Source: Brevundimonas bullata (GTDB taxonomy: Bacteria > Pseudomonadota > Alphaproteobacteria > Caulobacterales > Caulobacteraceae). Taken from it: DNA of 64,000 bases. The DNA lies in assembly GCF_014207965.1 (NCBI RefSeq), contig NZ_JACHLM010000003.1, positions 248,001 to 312,000 of the forward strand. Direction: 5' to 3'. The translations under genes were made by a program, and so were the position numbers. Below the pieces are notes generated by a model. The model was not told the DNA's origin. It saw only the letters and a list, made by a program, of their open reading frames with translations, and searched no databases. Shown here in pieces: positions 57,101-64,000 of the stretch; position 1 is the stretch's first letter, and each line of letters opens with the position of its first letter.

Positions 57101-58513
57101 ATGTCCGTCTCCTCCGCCTATCGCCCCGATCCCTGCTTCTTCGACCTCGGCCCCGAGTTCGGCGATCGGGTGCAGGCGGCGGACTTCCCCCAGACCATCT
57201 TGCGCGTGCGCAACGACCGGGCGGCGGCGACTGTCGGCCTTGAGACGCTGAGCGACGACGAATGGCGCGCCCATTTCGGCCGCTTCGCCCCCCTGCCCGG
57301 CCAGCCAGGCCCGATCGCCATGCGCTATCACGGCCATCAGTTCCGCACCTACAACCCCGATATCGGCGACGGTCGCGGGTTTCTGGCGGCGCAACTTCGA
57401 GACGACCAGAACAGGTTGCTGGACCTTGGCACCAAAGGCTCCGGCCAGACCCCATGGTCGCGGCGCGGCGACGGACGCCTGACGCTGAAGGGCGGCATGC
57501 GCGAGGTGCTGGCCGCCGCCATGCTGGAAAGCCTGGGCGTGCCGACCTGCCGCATCCTGTCGCTGATCGAGACCGGAGAGGCGCTGGAGCGCGGCGACGA
57601 GCCCTCGCCCACCCGTTCCGCCGTCATGGTGCGGCTGTCGCACAGCCATATTCGGTTCGGGACCTTCCAGCGCGCCGCCTACTATGGCCGCAAGGACCAG
57701 ATCGAGGTCCTGCTGGAGCACGCCCGCAGCCTCTATCATCCGTCCGTCGCGCCGGGCGATGCGCCCGGCTTCCTCGCCGCCGTGGTCGAGGCCTCGGCGC
57801 GGCTGACGGCCAAGTGGATTTCCGCCGGCTTCGTCCACGGCGTGTTGAACACCGACAATCTGAACGTGGCGGGCGAGAGCTTCGACTACGGCCCGTGGCG
57901 CTTCCTGCCCCACTATGACCCGGCCTTCACCGCCGCCTATTTCGACAGTCAGGGCCTGTACGCCTTCGCCCGGCAGCCCGAGGCCGTGTTCTGGAACCTG
58001 ACCCAGTTGGCCGGATGCCTGAAGCTGATCGCCGAACCTCAGGTCGCGGCCCTGACCGAGGCGCTGAACGGTTTCGGCCCCGCCTATATCCGCCACCTGC
58101 GCGCCGCCTTCCTGAACCGTCTCGGCGTCAAGAGCCTGGGCGAAGCCGCCGACCAGAGACTGCTGGACGCGACCCTGGCCCTGCTGCGCGACAAGGGCGA
58201 GGCCCTGCGCTGGGAGCCGCTCTTCTTCGACTGGTTCGGCGGCTTCAGCTCCTCGGCCCGCGCCCTGGGCGGCGTGCGCGGCAAGACCTATCAGGGCGAG
58301 GCCTTCGACGCCTTCCGCTTCGCCCTGCTGGAGCATGAGCCGGACCGCCCCGAGCGGCTGGAGCATCCGATGTTCGCCGCACCCGAGCCCGAAGAGATGC
58401 TGATCGACGAGGTCGAGACCCTCTGGTCGGCCATCGAACAGGGCGACGACTGGTCGCCCCTGCACGCCAAGCTGGCGCGGCTGGACGCGGCGGGGAAGGC
58501 CTGGGCCTTATAG
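57101..58513 (+). CDS. selO: Protein adenylyltransferase SelO (YdiU)
   Basis: SelO is a pseudokinase-fold enzyme that transfers AMP to protein hydroxyl groups. The start is at MSVSSAYRPDPCFFDLG (470 residues); a TTG 12 codons upstream is possible. Family hallmarks are MRYHGHQFRTYNPDIGDGR, LGTKGSGQTPWSRRGDGRLT, LKGGMREVLAAAMLESLGVP, HGVLNTDNLNVAGESFDYGP (catalytic loop and metal site) and AVFWNLTQLA. The C-terminus lacks a selenocysteine or equivalent Cys and ends AAGKAWAL, as in many short bacterial members. Confidence 0.95.
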   Translation: MSVSSAYRPDPCFFDLGPEFGDRVQAADFPQTILRVRNDRAAATVGLETLSDDEWRAHFGRFAPLPGQPGPIAMRYHGHQFRTYNPDIGDGRGFLAAQLRDDQNRLLDLGTKGSGQTPWSRRGDGRLTLKGGMREVLAAAMLESLGVPTCRILSLIETGEALERGDEPSPTRSAVMVRLSHSHIRFGTFQRAAYYGRKDQIEVLLEHARSLYHPSVAPGDAPGFLAAVVEASARLTAKWISAGFVHGVLNTDNLNVAGESFDYGPWRFLPHYDPAFTAAYFDSQGLYAFARQPEAVFWNLTQLAGCLKLIAEPQVAALTEALNGFGPAYIRHLRAAFLNRLGVKSLGEAADQRLLDATLALLRDKGEALRWEPLFFDWFGGFSSSARALGGVRGKTYQGEAFDAFRFALLEHEPDRPERLEHPMFAAPEPEEMLIDEVETLWSAIEQGDDWSPLHAKLARLDAAGKAWAL

Positions 58514-58524
58514 CCCGCCACGTC

Positions 58525-58655
58525 CCGCTCATCCCCGCGGAGGCGGGGACCCAGTGAGCGCTTCACGCGCAGCCCGCAGCCCGCAGCCCGCAGCCGTAAT
58601 CGGTGGCGATGCCCTTGGCCAAGACCTGGGTCCCCGCTTCCGCGGGGATGAGCGG
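58525..58655. repeat. Family E paired palindromic element
   Basis: CCGCTCATCCCCGCGGAGGC with GGGGACCCAGTGAG at the left faces the inverted copy GACCTGGGTCCCCGCTTCCG and CGGGGATGAGCGG at the right. The core also contains three tandem copies of the heptamer GCAGCCC. It matches 8776-8890. It starts 12 bp after the selO stop and may act as a transcript-end hairpin. Confidence 0.87.
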
Positions 58656-58680
58656 ATTTCGTGACATCTGCGCCCAATGT

Positions 58681-58731
58681 CATCAGCTGATGTCATCATC
58701 CGTTGACAGGCCACTTCGAGCGGCCTAATGC
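58681..58731 (+). promoter_or_regulatory. Strong sigma70-like promoter with adjacent palindrome
   Basis: TTGACA at 58703-58708 and TAATGC at 58726-58731 are separated by exactly 17 bp, the best -35/-10 pair noticed in the window. The perfect 12-bp palindrome CATCAGCTGATG at 58681-58692 lies just upstream, in a position for an activator. The next gene (58894) would have a 5' leader of about 155 nt. A second, weaker pair, TTGACG (58829-58834) and GATCTA (17 bp later), lies nearer the gene. Apart from these signals and the family-E repeat, the 380-bp gap 58514-58893 shows nothing. Confidence 0.55.
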
Positions 58732-58893
58732 CGTTTGACGATCAGCGTCGGGTTACGAGGAATTGTGGTTTCAGCCACGCCGTCGCCGCAGGTCGCGCCT
58801 ACCCCGGTTCACAGATTGTTACACTTCCTTGACGATCACGCCCCGCAATCTGATCTAGCGACTGTTACCAATCAAACCCCAACGGTTTCGGCC

Positions 58894-59304
58894 ATGACCT
58901 CGACGACCTTGACGCCTCACTCCCGCGCAAAATCCGACTACCTGAACCTGACGCTCTGGACCTTCCAGGGCTGGATCGCGATGTTCTTTGTCGCCGCCGG
59001 CTACGCCAAGCTGACGGAGTCGATGGAGAACCTGACCGTGCTGATGCATTGGCCCGCCATGGCCAGCGTCAGCTTCGTGCGCGGTCTGGGCGTGGTCGAG
59101 ATCGTGCTGGCGGTCATGATGCTGGCGCCCTTGATCTCCTGGCGCTTCGGCCGCCCCCTACTGCTGACGGCGAGCGTCGGCCTGCTGGCCCTGCAAAGCA
59201 TCATGCTGATCCTGCACGCGACGGAACTGGATATCGGCCTGGCCCTGACCAACCTCTTCCTGATCGCCATCACGGCGCCGGTCTTCTGGTTCCGCCGCCA
59301 CTGA
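58894..59304 (+). CDS. DoxX family membrane protein
   Basis: The start is set at MTSTTLTPHSRAKSDY (136 residues); the longer frame would begin at the transcription start itself. Four hydrophobic segments are visible: LTLWTFQGWIAMFFVAAGYA with the KLTE motif of DoxX-like proteins, VRGLGVVEIVLAVMMLAPLI, LLLTASVGLLALQSIMLIL and LALTNLFLIAITAPVFWF. The DoxX group is poorly characterised; some members associate with thiol or oxidase systems. Confidence 0.75.
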   Translation: MTSTTLTPHSRAKSDYLNLTLWTFQGWIAMFFVAAGYAKLTESMENLTVLMHWPAMASVSFVRGLGVVEIVLAVMMLAPLISWRFGRPLLLTASVGLLALQSIMLILHATELDIGLALTNLFLIAITAPVFWFRRH

Positions 59305-59424
59305 TCGCCTGACACAGGTTTCCTCCCCGGATCGGCCGCGGCGGGCGCAAGCTCTCCGCGGCCGATTTGCGTTTGAGCCTCCCGCTGTTCACAACTTGTC
59401 GAGGGATGCGCCGAGAAGCTTCCC

Positions 59425-59440
59425 TTTACGTCCGCGTCAA
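59425..59440. promoter_or_regulatory. LiuR-like inverted repeat upstream of the MerR gene
   Basis: TTTACG-TCCG-CGTCAA is an imperfect dyad of TTKACG half-sites with a 4-bp centre, like the TTTACGTTAACGTAAA-type sites known for LiuR, the MerR regulator of branched-chain amino-acid and fatty-acid breakdown. It ends 14 bp before the MerR ATG, fitting autoregulation. Confidence 0.6.
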
Positions 59441-59454
59441 GTTATGGATGGCGC

Positions 59455-59940
59455 ATGGCGACCGCTGACGATCACCGCACCTATTCCATCCGGCACCTGT
59501 GCCGCGAGTTCGGGGCGACCGCGCGCGCCCTGCGCTTCTATGAGGACAAGGGTCTGCTGACCCCGGCCCGCAAGGGCCAGACGCGGGTCTATGACAGCCG
59601 CGACCGCGCCCGATTGAAGCTGATCCTGCGAGGTCGCCGCATCGGCTTCACCCTGCAGGAGATCCAGGAGATGCTGGATCTGTATGACCGCAAGGATCAC
59701 AACGTCCATCAGATGGCCGTGGCCCTGCGCCGTCACCGCGCCCAGGTCGAGGCGCTGAAACAACAACTCGAAGACATCGAGGGCGCCATCCAGACGGCTG
59801 AGGAAGCCTGCGCCTGGATGGAGTCCAAACTGGGCGAACACCGCCCCGACCTTCTGCCGGGGGCGGACGAATACGCCAACCTGCTGAGCGAACGGCTCAA
59901 CCCCGACACCCACTTCCAGCCCTTCAAAGCGAGAGCCTGA
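59455..59940 (+). CDS. MerR family regulator (LiuR-like)
   Basis: The 161-residue protein has an N-terminal MerR winged helix (SIRHLCREFGATARALRFYE, DKGLLTPARKGQTRVYDSRD), the second HTH/wing (RARLKLILRGRRIGFTLQEI) and a long dimerisation helix (about 80-120). There are no metal-binding cysteines of the CueR/MerR type. It precedes an acyl-CoA dehydrogenase gene by 2 bp and has a LiuR-like site in front, so it probably controls this beta-oxidation operon in response to acyl-CoA or fatty acid. The inducer is inferred. Confidence 0.88.
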   Translation: MATADDHRTYSIRHLCREFGATARALRFYEDKGLLTPARKGQTRVYDSRDRARLKLILRGRRIGFTLQEIQEMLDLYDRKDHNVHQMAVALRRHRAQVEALKQQLEDIEGAIQTAEEACAWMESKLGEHRPDLLPGADEYANLLSERLNPDTHFQPFKARA

Positions 59941-59942
59941 TC

Positions 59943-61724
59943 ATGGCCTACAAGGCGCCTGTCCGCGACCTGTCCTTCGTCCTGCACGACGTGCTGGAGG
60001 TCGAACGCCACGCCCACCACTTCGCCGACGCCGACCTGTCGCGCGACCTGATCGACCAGATCGTCGAGGAAGGCGGCAAGTTCGCCGAAGAGGTCATCGC
60101 GCCGATCAACCGGGCGGGCGATCAGGAAGGCTGCACCATCGACGGCGACGTCGTCACCACGCCCAAGGGCTGGAAGGAAGCCTATCAGCAAATGGTCGAG
60201 GCCGGCTGGACCAGCCTGGCCTTCGGCACGGAATACGGCGGCCAGGGCCTGCCCTCGATCATGTCGATGGCGGTGGGCCAGTTCACGGCGGCGGCCTCGG
60301 CGGCGTTTTCGATGTATCCGGGCCTGACGGCGGGCGCCTACCACGGCATCGAGGCCTCGGCCTCGGACGAGCTGAAGCAGAAGTATCTGCCCAAGATGGC
60401 GACCGGCGAGTGGACCGGCACCATGAACCTGACCGAGCCGCAGTGCGGCACCGACCTGGGCATGGTCCGCACCAAGGCTGTGCCCAACGGCGACGGCTCC
60501 TATTCCATCACCGGCCAGAAGATCTGGATCTCGGCCGGCGAGCACGACTTCGCCGACAACATCATCCACACGGTGCTGGCCCGCGTCGAAGGCGCGGTTC
60601 CGGGCATCAAGGGCCTGTCGCTCTTCGTGGTGCCGAAGTTCCTGGTGAACGAGGACGGCTCCATCGGCGAACGCAACGGCGTCCAGTGCGCCGGCCTGGA
60701 ACACAAGATGGGCATCCACGGCAACGCCACCTGCGTCATGGCCTATGAGAACGCCAAGGGCTGGCTGATCGGCGAAGAAGGCCGGGGCATGAACAACATG
60801 TTCGTGGTCATGAACGAGGCCCGCCTCGGCACCGGCCTGCAGGGCCTGGCCATCGGCGACGCCGCCTATCAGGCCGCCGTCGAGTTCGCCAACGACCGCC
60901 TGCAAGGCCGCGCCCTGACCGGCGCCAAGAACCCGGACGGCCCGGCCGACCCGATCATGGTCCACCCCGACGTGCGCCGGATGCTGATGGAGTCCAAGGC
61001 CTTCGTCGAAGGCGGTCGCGCCTTCATCCTGTGGACTGCCCTGCAGGCCGACCTGCAGAAGTCCTCGGACGAGGCCACCGCGACCAAGGCCAAGGACTAC
61101 ATGGGCCTGATCACGCCCGTGCTGAAAGCCTATCTGACCGACAAGGGCTTCCACGTCGCCAGCTTGGCCATGCAGGTCCACGGCGGTTCGGGCTACACCG
61201 AGCACTTCCCCGCCTCGCAGTATCTGCGCGATGCGCGCATCACCATGATCTATGAAGGCACCAACGGCATCCAGGCCCTGGACCTGGTGGGCCGCAAGCT
61301 GCCGTCCAACGGCGGCCGCGCTATCATGAGCTGGTTCGCCGACATCGACGCTTTCGTGTCCGAGAACGGCGAAGACGAGGCCATCAAGCCCTTCGTCGAC
61401 GGCCTGGCCGACACCAAGAAGAAGCTGCAGGACGGCACCATGTGGCTGATGCAGAACGGCATGGCCAACCCGGACAACGCCGGCGCCGCCTCGACCGACT
61501 ATCTGCACATCTTCGGCCTGACGGCGCTCGCCTATATGTGGGCGCAGATGGCCAAGGCGGCTCAAGCCAAGATCGCCGCCGGCGACGCCGATCCCTACTA
61601 TGCTGCCAAGCTGCAGACCGGCCGCTACTTCGTCGAGCGCATCCTGCCCGACGCCCAAGCTCATCTGACCAAGATGAAGACCGGCGCCGAGGTGCTGATG
61701 CAAATGCCGGCAGAGGCCTTCTAA
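59943..61724 (+). CDS. Acyl-CoA dehydrogenase, large C-terminally extended type
   Basis: The 593-residue flavoenzyme has the extra N-terminal domain (YKAPVRDLSFVLHDVLEVER), the central fold (NLTEPQCGTDLGMVRTKAVP, ITGQKIWISAGEHDFADNII) and the catalytic Glu in MIYEGTNGIQALDLVGRKL. It ends in an acyl-dehydrogenase C-terminal domain of about 130 residues. It introduces the first double bond of acyl-CoA beta-oxidation and passes electrons to ETF. It follows the MerR gene by 2 bp, so both are co-transcribed. Its chain-length range is unknown. Confidence 0.95.
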   Translation: MAYKAPVRDLSFVLHDVLEVERHAHHFADADLSRDLIDQIVEEGGKFAEEVIAPINRAGDQEGCTIDGDVVTTPKGWKEAYQQMVEAGWTSLAFGTEYGGQGLPSIMSMAVGQFTAAASAAFSMYPGLTAGAYHGIEASASDELKQKYLPKMATGEWTGTMNLTEPQCGTDLGMVRTKAVPNGDGSYSITGQKIWISAGEHDFADNIIHTVLARVEGAVPGIKGLSLFVVPKFLVNEDGSIGERNGVQCAGLEHKMGIHGNATCVMAYENAKGWLIGEEGRGMNNMFVVMNEARLGTGLQGLAIGDAAYQAAVEFANDRLQGRALTGAKNPDGPADPIMVHPDVRRMLMESKAFVEGGRAFILWTALQADLQKSSDEATATKAKDYMGLITPVLKAYLTDKGFHVASLAMQVHGGSGYTEHFPASQYLRDARITMIYEGTNGIQALDLVGRKLPSNGGRAIMSWFADIDAFVSENGEDEAIKPFVDGLADTKKKLQDGTMWLMQNGMANPDNAGAASTDYLHIFGLTALAYMWAQMAKAAQAKIAAGDADPYYAAKLQTGRYFVERILPDAQAHLTKMKTGAEVLMQMPAEAF

Positions 61725-61739
61725 GCCTCGCATAGACAC

Positions 61740-61843
61740 GTCACCCCGGACACGGCGGAAGCCGTGATCCGGGGCCGCTCAAAACAACAACGGTCGAGTT
61801 CTGCGGCGGTCCCGGCTCTCCGCTGCGCTACGGCCGGGATGAC
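61740..61843. repeat. Family F paired palindromic element
   Basis: CACCCCGGACACGGCGGAAG plus CCGTGATCCGGGG forms one hairpin arm and CCCGGCTCTCCGCTGCGCTA plus CGGCCGGGATGAC the other. It lies between the two acyl-CoA dehydrogenase genes. It is the only copy in the window, so family status rests on its two-arm design and on general familiarity with similar repeats in related genomes. Confidence 0.6.
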
Positions 61844-61858
61844 AGGGAAGAACCGCTC

Positions 61859-63022
61859 ATGAACGTGCTCAACACGCCCGAACCCGACTTCATGCAGGAC
61901 GAGGAGATCGTCCTCTTCTCCGACAGCGTGGGCAAGTGGATCGACGAGCACGCCCCGCCTGAAAAGTTCCAGCAGTGGATCGCCGCCTCCTCCGTGCCGC
62001 GCCAGCTGTGGAACGACGCCGGCGACGCCGGCCTGCTGGGTCTGTCGCTGCCGGAAGAAGACGGCGGCTTCGGCGGCGACTATCGCCATGAGGTGGTGCT
62101 GATGCGCCAGCTGGGCTGGAAGGGCGCGGACCACTTCGGCATCTCGCTGCACAACGCCATCGTCATGCCCTACATCTGGCACTACGGGACGCCTGAGCAG
62201 AAGGCGCGCTGGCTGCCGCGCCTGGCCTCGGGCGAACTGGTCGGCGCCATCGCCATGACCGAGCCGGGCGCCGGCTCCGACCTGCAAGGCGTCAAGACCA
62301 CCGCCGTCAAATCCGGCGACCACTACGTTCTGAACGGCTCCAAGACCTTCATCACCAACGGCCAGCTGGCCAACTTCATCATCGTCGTCGCCAAGACCGA
62401 CCCGGCCGAGGGCGCCAAGGGTACGTCGCTGATCGTGCTCGAGACCGATGGCGCAGAAGGTTTCGAGCGCGGCCGCAACCTGCACAAGATCGGCATGGAG
62501 GCCAACGACACCTCCGAGCTCTTCTTCAACGATGTGAAGATCCCGCTGGAGAACATCATCGGCGGCGGCGAGGGCCAGGGCTTCGTCCAGTTGATGCAGC
62601 AACTGCCGCAGGAACGCCTGAACATCGCCGTTCAGGGCGTGGCCGCCGCCGAGCGCGGCCTTGAGGCGACGCTGGATTACGTCAAGCAGCGCAAGGCCTT
62701 CGGCAAGCGGGTGATCGACTTCCAGAACACCCAGTTCAAGCTGGCCGAGGTCAAGACCAAGCTGACGGTGGCCAAGGTCTTCGTCGACCACTGCATCGGC
62801 CTGCACCTCAAGGGCCAGCTGGACGCCGCCACGGCCTCCATGGCCAAATACTGGGTCACCGACATCCAGGGCGAAACCATCGACGAAATGCTGCAGCTGT
62901 TCGGCGGCTACGGCTACATGAACGAGTACCCGATCGCCCAGCTCTACAAGGACGCCCGCGTCCAGCGCATCTACGGCGGCACCAACGAGATCATGAAGCT
63001 GCTGATCGCGCGCACCCTGTAA
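61859..63022 (+). CDS. Acyl-CoA dehydrogenase, LCAD-like
   Basis: The 387-residue enzyme shows the standard signatures GAIAMTEPGAGSDLQGVKTT and GSKTFITNGQLANFIIVVAK. The C-terminus reads LQLFGGYGYMNEYPIAQLYK and DARVQRIYGGTNEIMKLLIA. Gly replaces the Glu of the MCAD-type YEGT motif, so the catalytic base is probably the Glu in LPQERLNIAVQG (about 257), as in long-chain and isovaleryl-CoA dehydrogenases. It differs in type from its upstream neighbour, so the pair likely handles different acyl-CoA substrates. Confidence 0.95.
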   Translation: MNVLNTPEPDFMQDEEIVLFSDSVGKWIDEHAPPEKFQQWIAASSVPRQLWNDAGDAGLLGLSLPEEDGGFGGDYRHEVVLMRQLGWKGADHFGISLHNAIVMPYIWHYGTPEQKARWLPRLASGELVGAIAMTEPGAGSDLQGVKTTAVKSGDHYVLNGSKTFITNGQLANFIIVVAKTDPAEGAKGTSLIVLETDGAEGFERGRNLHKIGMEANDTSELFFNDVKIPLENIIGGGEGQGFVQLMQQLPQERLNIAVQGVAAAERGLEATLDYVKQRKAFGKRVIDFQNTQFKLAEVKTKLTVAKVFVDHCIGLHLKGQLDAATASMAKYWVTDIQGETIDEMLQLFGGYGYMNEYPIAQLYKDARVQRIYGGTNEIMKLLIARTL

Positions 63023-63052
63023 AGCGAGCCGCCGGGGCGGTAAGGGAGGGCC

Positions 63053-63940
63053 ATGATCGTCCGCTCCCGCCCCGGCCCGCTGCAAATCCTGTTCGCCGTC
63101 AACGGATCCATCCTCCCTCGCGTAGTGGGGCGTCTGGCCCTGACGGTCGTGATCACCGTGGCGGCGGTGTTGCTGCATCGGACGCGCCCTGACCTGCCGG
63201 TGCATCTGGCGGCGGCGCCCTTCGCCCTGATCGGGCTGGCGCTGTCGATCTTCATGAGCTTCCGCAACAACGCCTGCTATGACCGCTGGTGGGAGGCGCG
63301 AAAGCTGTGGGGCGAGCTGATCATCGCCGTCCGCTCTTTCATGCGCCAGACGGCCCTGCTGCCCGAGGACCGTCGCTCGCCCATGCTGGACGGGGTCGGC
63401 GGCTTCGTCTTCGGCCTGGCCGCCCGGCTGCGCGGTCGCGACGAGGCGGGGGAGATCGCGCGCTGGACGCCGGTCGAGCCCGCGCCCCACGCTGTCGACG
63501 CCGCTCTGACCGGCGTGGGCCGCCAGTGCGCCGAACTGCTGCGCGACGGACTGATCGACCCGATCCGCTATTCGGTGCTGGAACTGCGGTTGACCGAGAT
63601 GAGCCATGTCCTGGCCGGCTGCGAGCGGATCAAGACCACGCCCCTGCCCTTCGCCTACGCCCTGCTGCTGCACCGGACAGCCCACGCCTTCTGCCTGATG
63701 CTGCCCTTCGCCCTGGCGCCGGCCCTGGGGTGGTGGACGATGGCGGTGTCGCTGCTGGTCGCCTACACCTTCTTCGGTCTGGACGCGCTCGGCGACGAAC
63801 TGGAAGACCCCTTCGGCGACGATCCCAACGACCTGCCGCTGGACGCCATGAGCCGGATGCTGGAACGCGAACTGCGCCACGCCCAGGGCTGGACCGACCT
63901 GCCCCCCGTCTGGCCGGCCCAGCGCGACCGGCTGACATAG
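63053..63940 (+). CDS. Bestrophin family (UPF0187) channel protein
   Basis: The 295-residue protein has the family pattern of paired N-terminal helices (LALTVVITVAAVLLHRTRPD, FALIGLALSIFMSFRNNACY), the conserved DRWWEARKLWGELIIAVRSF segment, and C-terminal helices (LLLHRTAHAFCLMLPFALAP, MAVSLLVAYTFFGLDALGDE). The closing DELEDPFGDDPNDLPLDAM is the bestrophin acidic motif. Bacterial homologues form pentameric ion channels. It begins 30 bp after the acyl-CoA dehydrogenase gene; a functional link is unlikely. Confidence 0.93.
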   Translation: MIVRSRPGPLQILFAVNGSILPRVVGRLALTVVITVAAVLLHRTRPDLPVHLAAAPFALIGLALSIFMSFRNNACYDRWWEARKLWGELIIAVRSFMRQTALLPEDRRSPMLDGVGGFVFGLAARLRGRDEAGEIARWTPVEPAPHAVDAALTGVGRQCAELLRDGLIDPIRYSVLELRLTEMSHVLAGCERIKTTPLPFAYALLLHRTAHAFCLMLPFALAPALGWWTMAVSLLVAYTFFGLDALGDELEDPFGDDPNDLPLDAMSRMLERELRHAQGWTDLPPVWPAQRDRLT

Positions 63941-63961
63941 AAAATAGCTGCGTTATATTTC

Positions 63962-64000
63962 CCGCTCATCCCCGCGGAAGCGGGGACCCAGTCCTTTTGC
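63962..64000. repeat. Family E repeat, left arm, cut by window end
   Basis: CCGCTCATCCCCGCGGAAGC then GGGGACCCAGT matches the left arms of 8776-8890 and 58525-58655. The right arm would lie beyond the window. It begins about 20 bp after the bestrophin stop codon. Confidence 0.75.

Noticed and set aside
59733..63880. Two long frames opposite the acyl-CoA dehydrogenase and bestrophin genes, and one of 711 codons opposite ftsH at 3055-5190.
   Set aside because: All are antisense shadows with the same biased composition and no ribosome-binding site or domain.

Overview
The window looks like a chromosomal segment of a Caulobacterales alphaproteobacterium, most likely Brevundimonas or a close relative. 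The reasons are the very high GC content with strong third-position GC bias, the yebC / ruvCAB / ybgC-tolQRAB-pal-cpoB-tilS-ftsH gene order, a solitary motA without motB, DUF6491 lipoproteins, and a large TonB-dependent receptor. The genus is inferred from gene content only. No rRNA, tRNA, CRISPR array, integrase or transposase was seen.

Layout. 1-3000: tail of an unidentified gene, an Rnk/GreA-C-type regulator, a winged-helix regulator with a membrane protein, and an acyltransferase-3 membrane protein behind a TetR-type palindrome. 3190-17250 (minus strand): a conserved housekeeping block, ruvC-ruvA-ruvB, a small membrane protein, ybgC, tolQ-tolR-tolA-tolB-pal, a DUF3667 gene, cpoB, tilS and ftsH. 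It serves Holliday-junction processing, outer-membrane constriction, tRNA-Ile lysidine modification and membrane proteolysis. 17300-21540: a small membrane protein, two MgtC/SapB paralogues, a TonB-like protein, a secreted protein, yebC and a small membrane protein. 21690-26300: ribokinase and nucleoside hydrolase overlapping by 4 bp, an Asp/Glu racemase-like protein, a DUF819 transporter and a GNAT enzyme. 26330-28454: a TPP riboswitch and thiC, with a hairpin that pairs the thiC Shine-Dalgarno sequence.

28476-31412 is the most accessory-looking part: a zeta-toxin-like kinase coupled by ATGA to a 52-residue basic ORF, a tiny HTH protein, an unrecognised protein with atypical codon use behind a 16-bp palindrome, and a gene broken by an in-frame TGA. 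31512-48214: FrnE-like DsbA, a lipoprotein RNase T2, a globin-coupled diguanylate cyclase, a YadGH-type ABC exporter, a lipocalin, a sorbosone/glucose dehydrogenase-like lipoprotein, an acyl-CoA synthetase, motA, small Ala/Pro-rich lipoproteins, mnmC and two DUF6491 lipoproteins. 48390-55443: an RND efflux pair and a TonB-dependent receptor. 55678-63940: nhaA, selO, a DoxX protein, a MerR (LiuR-like) regulator with two acyl-CoA dehydrogenases, and a bestrophin-like channel.

The most striking feature is a set of paired palindromic repeats in at least six sequence families (called A-F here). Most are roughly 100-170 bp and have complementary terminal hairpins around a variable core. They fill many intergenic gaps and separate genes inside the tol and ruv clusters. 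One family-A copy lies in frame inside tilS, apparently adding about 53 residues to an essential enzyme; another forms the end of the broken gene near 31 kb.
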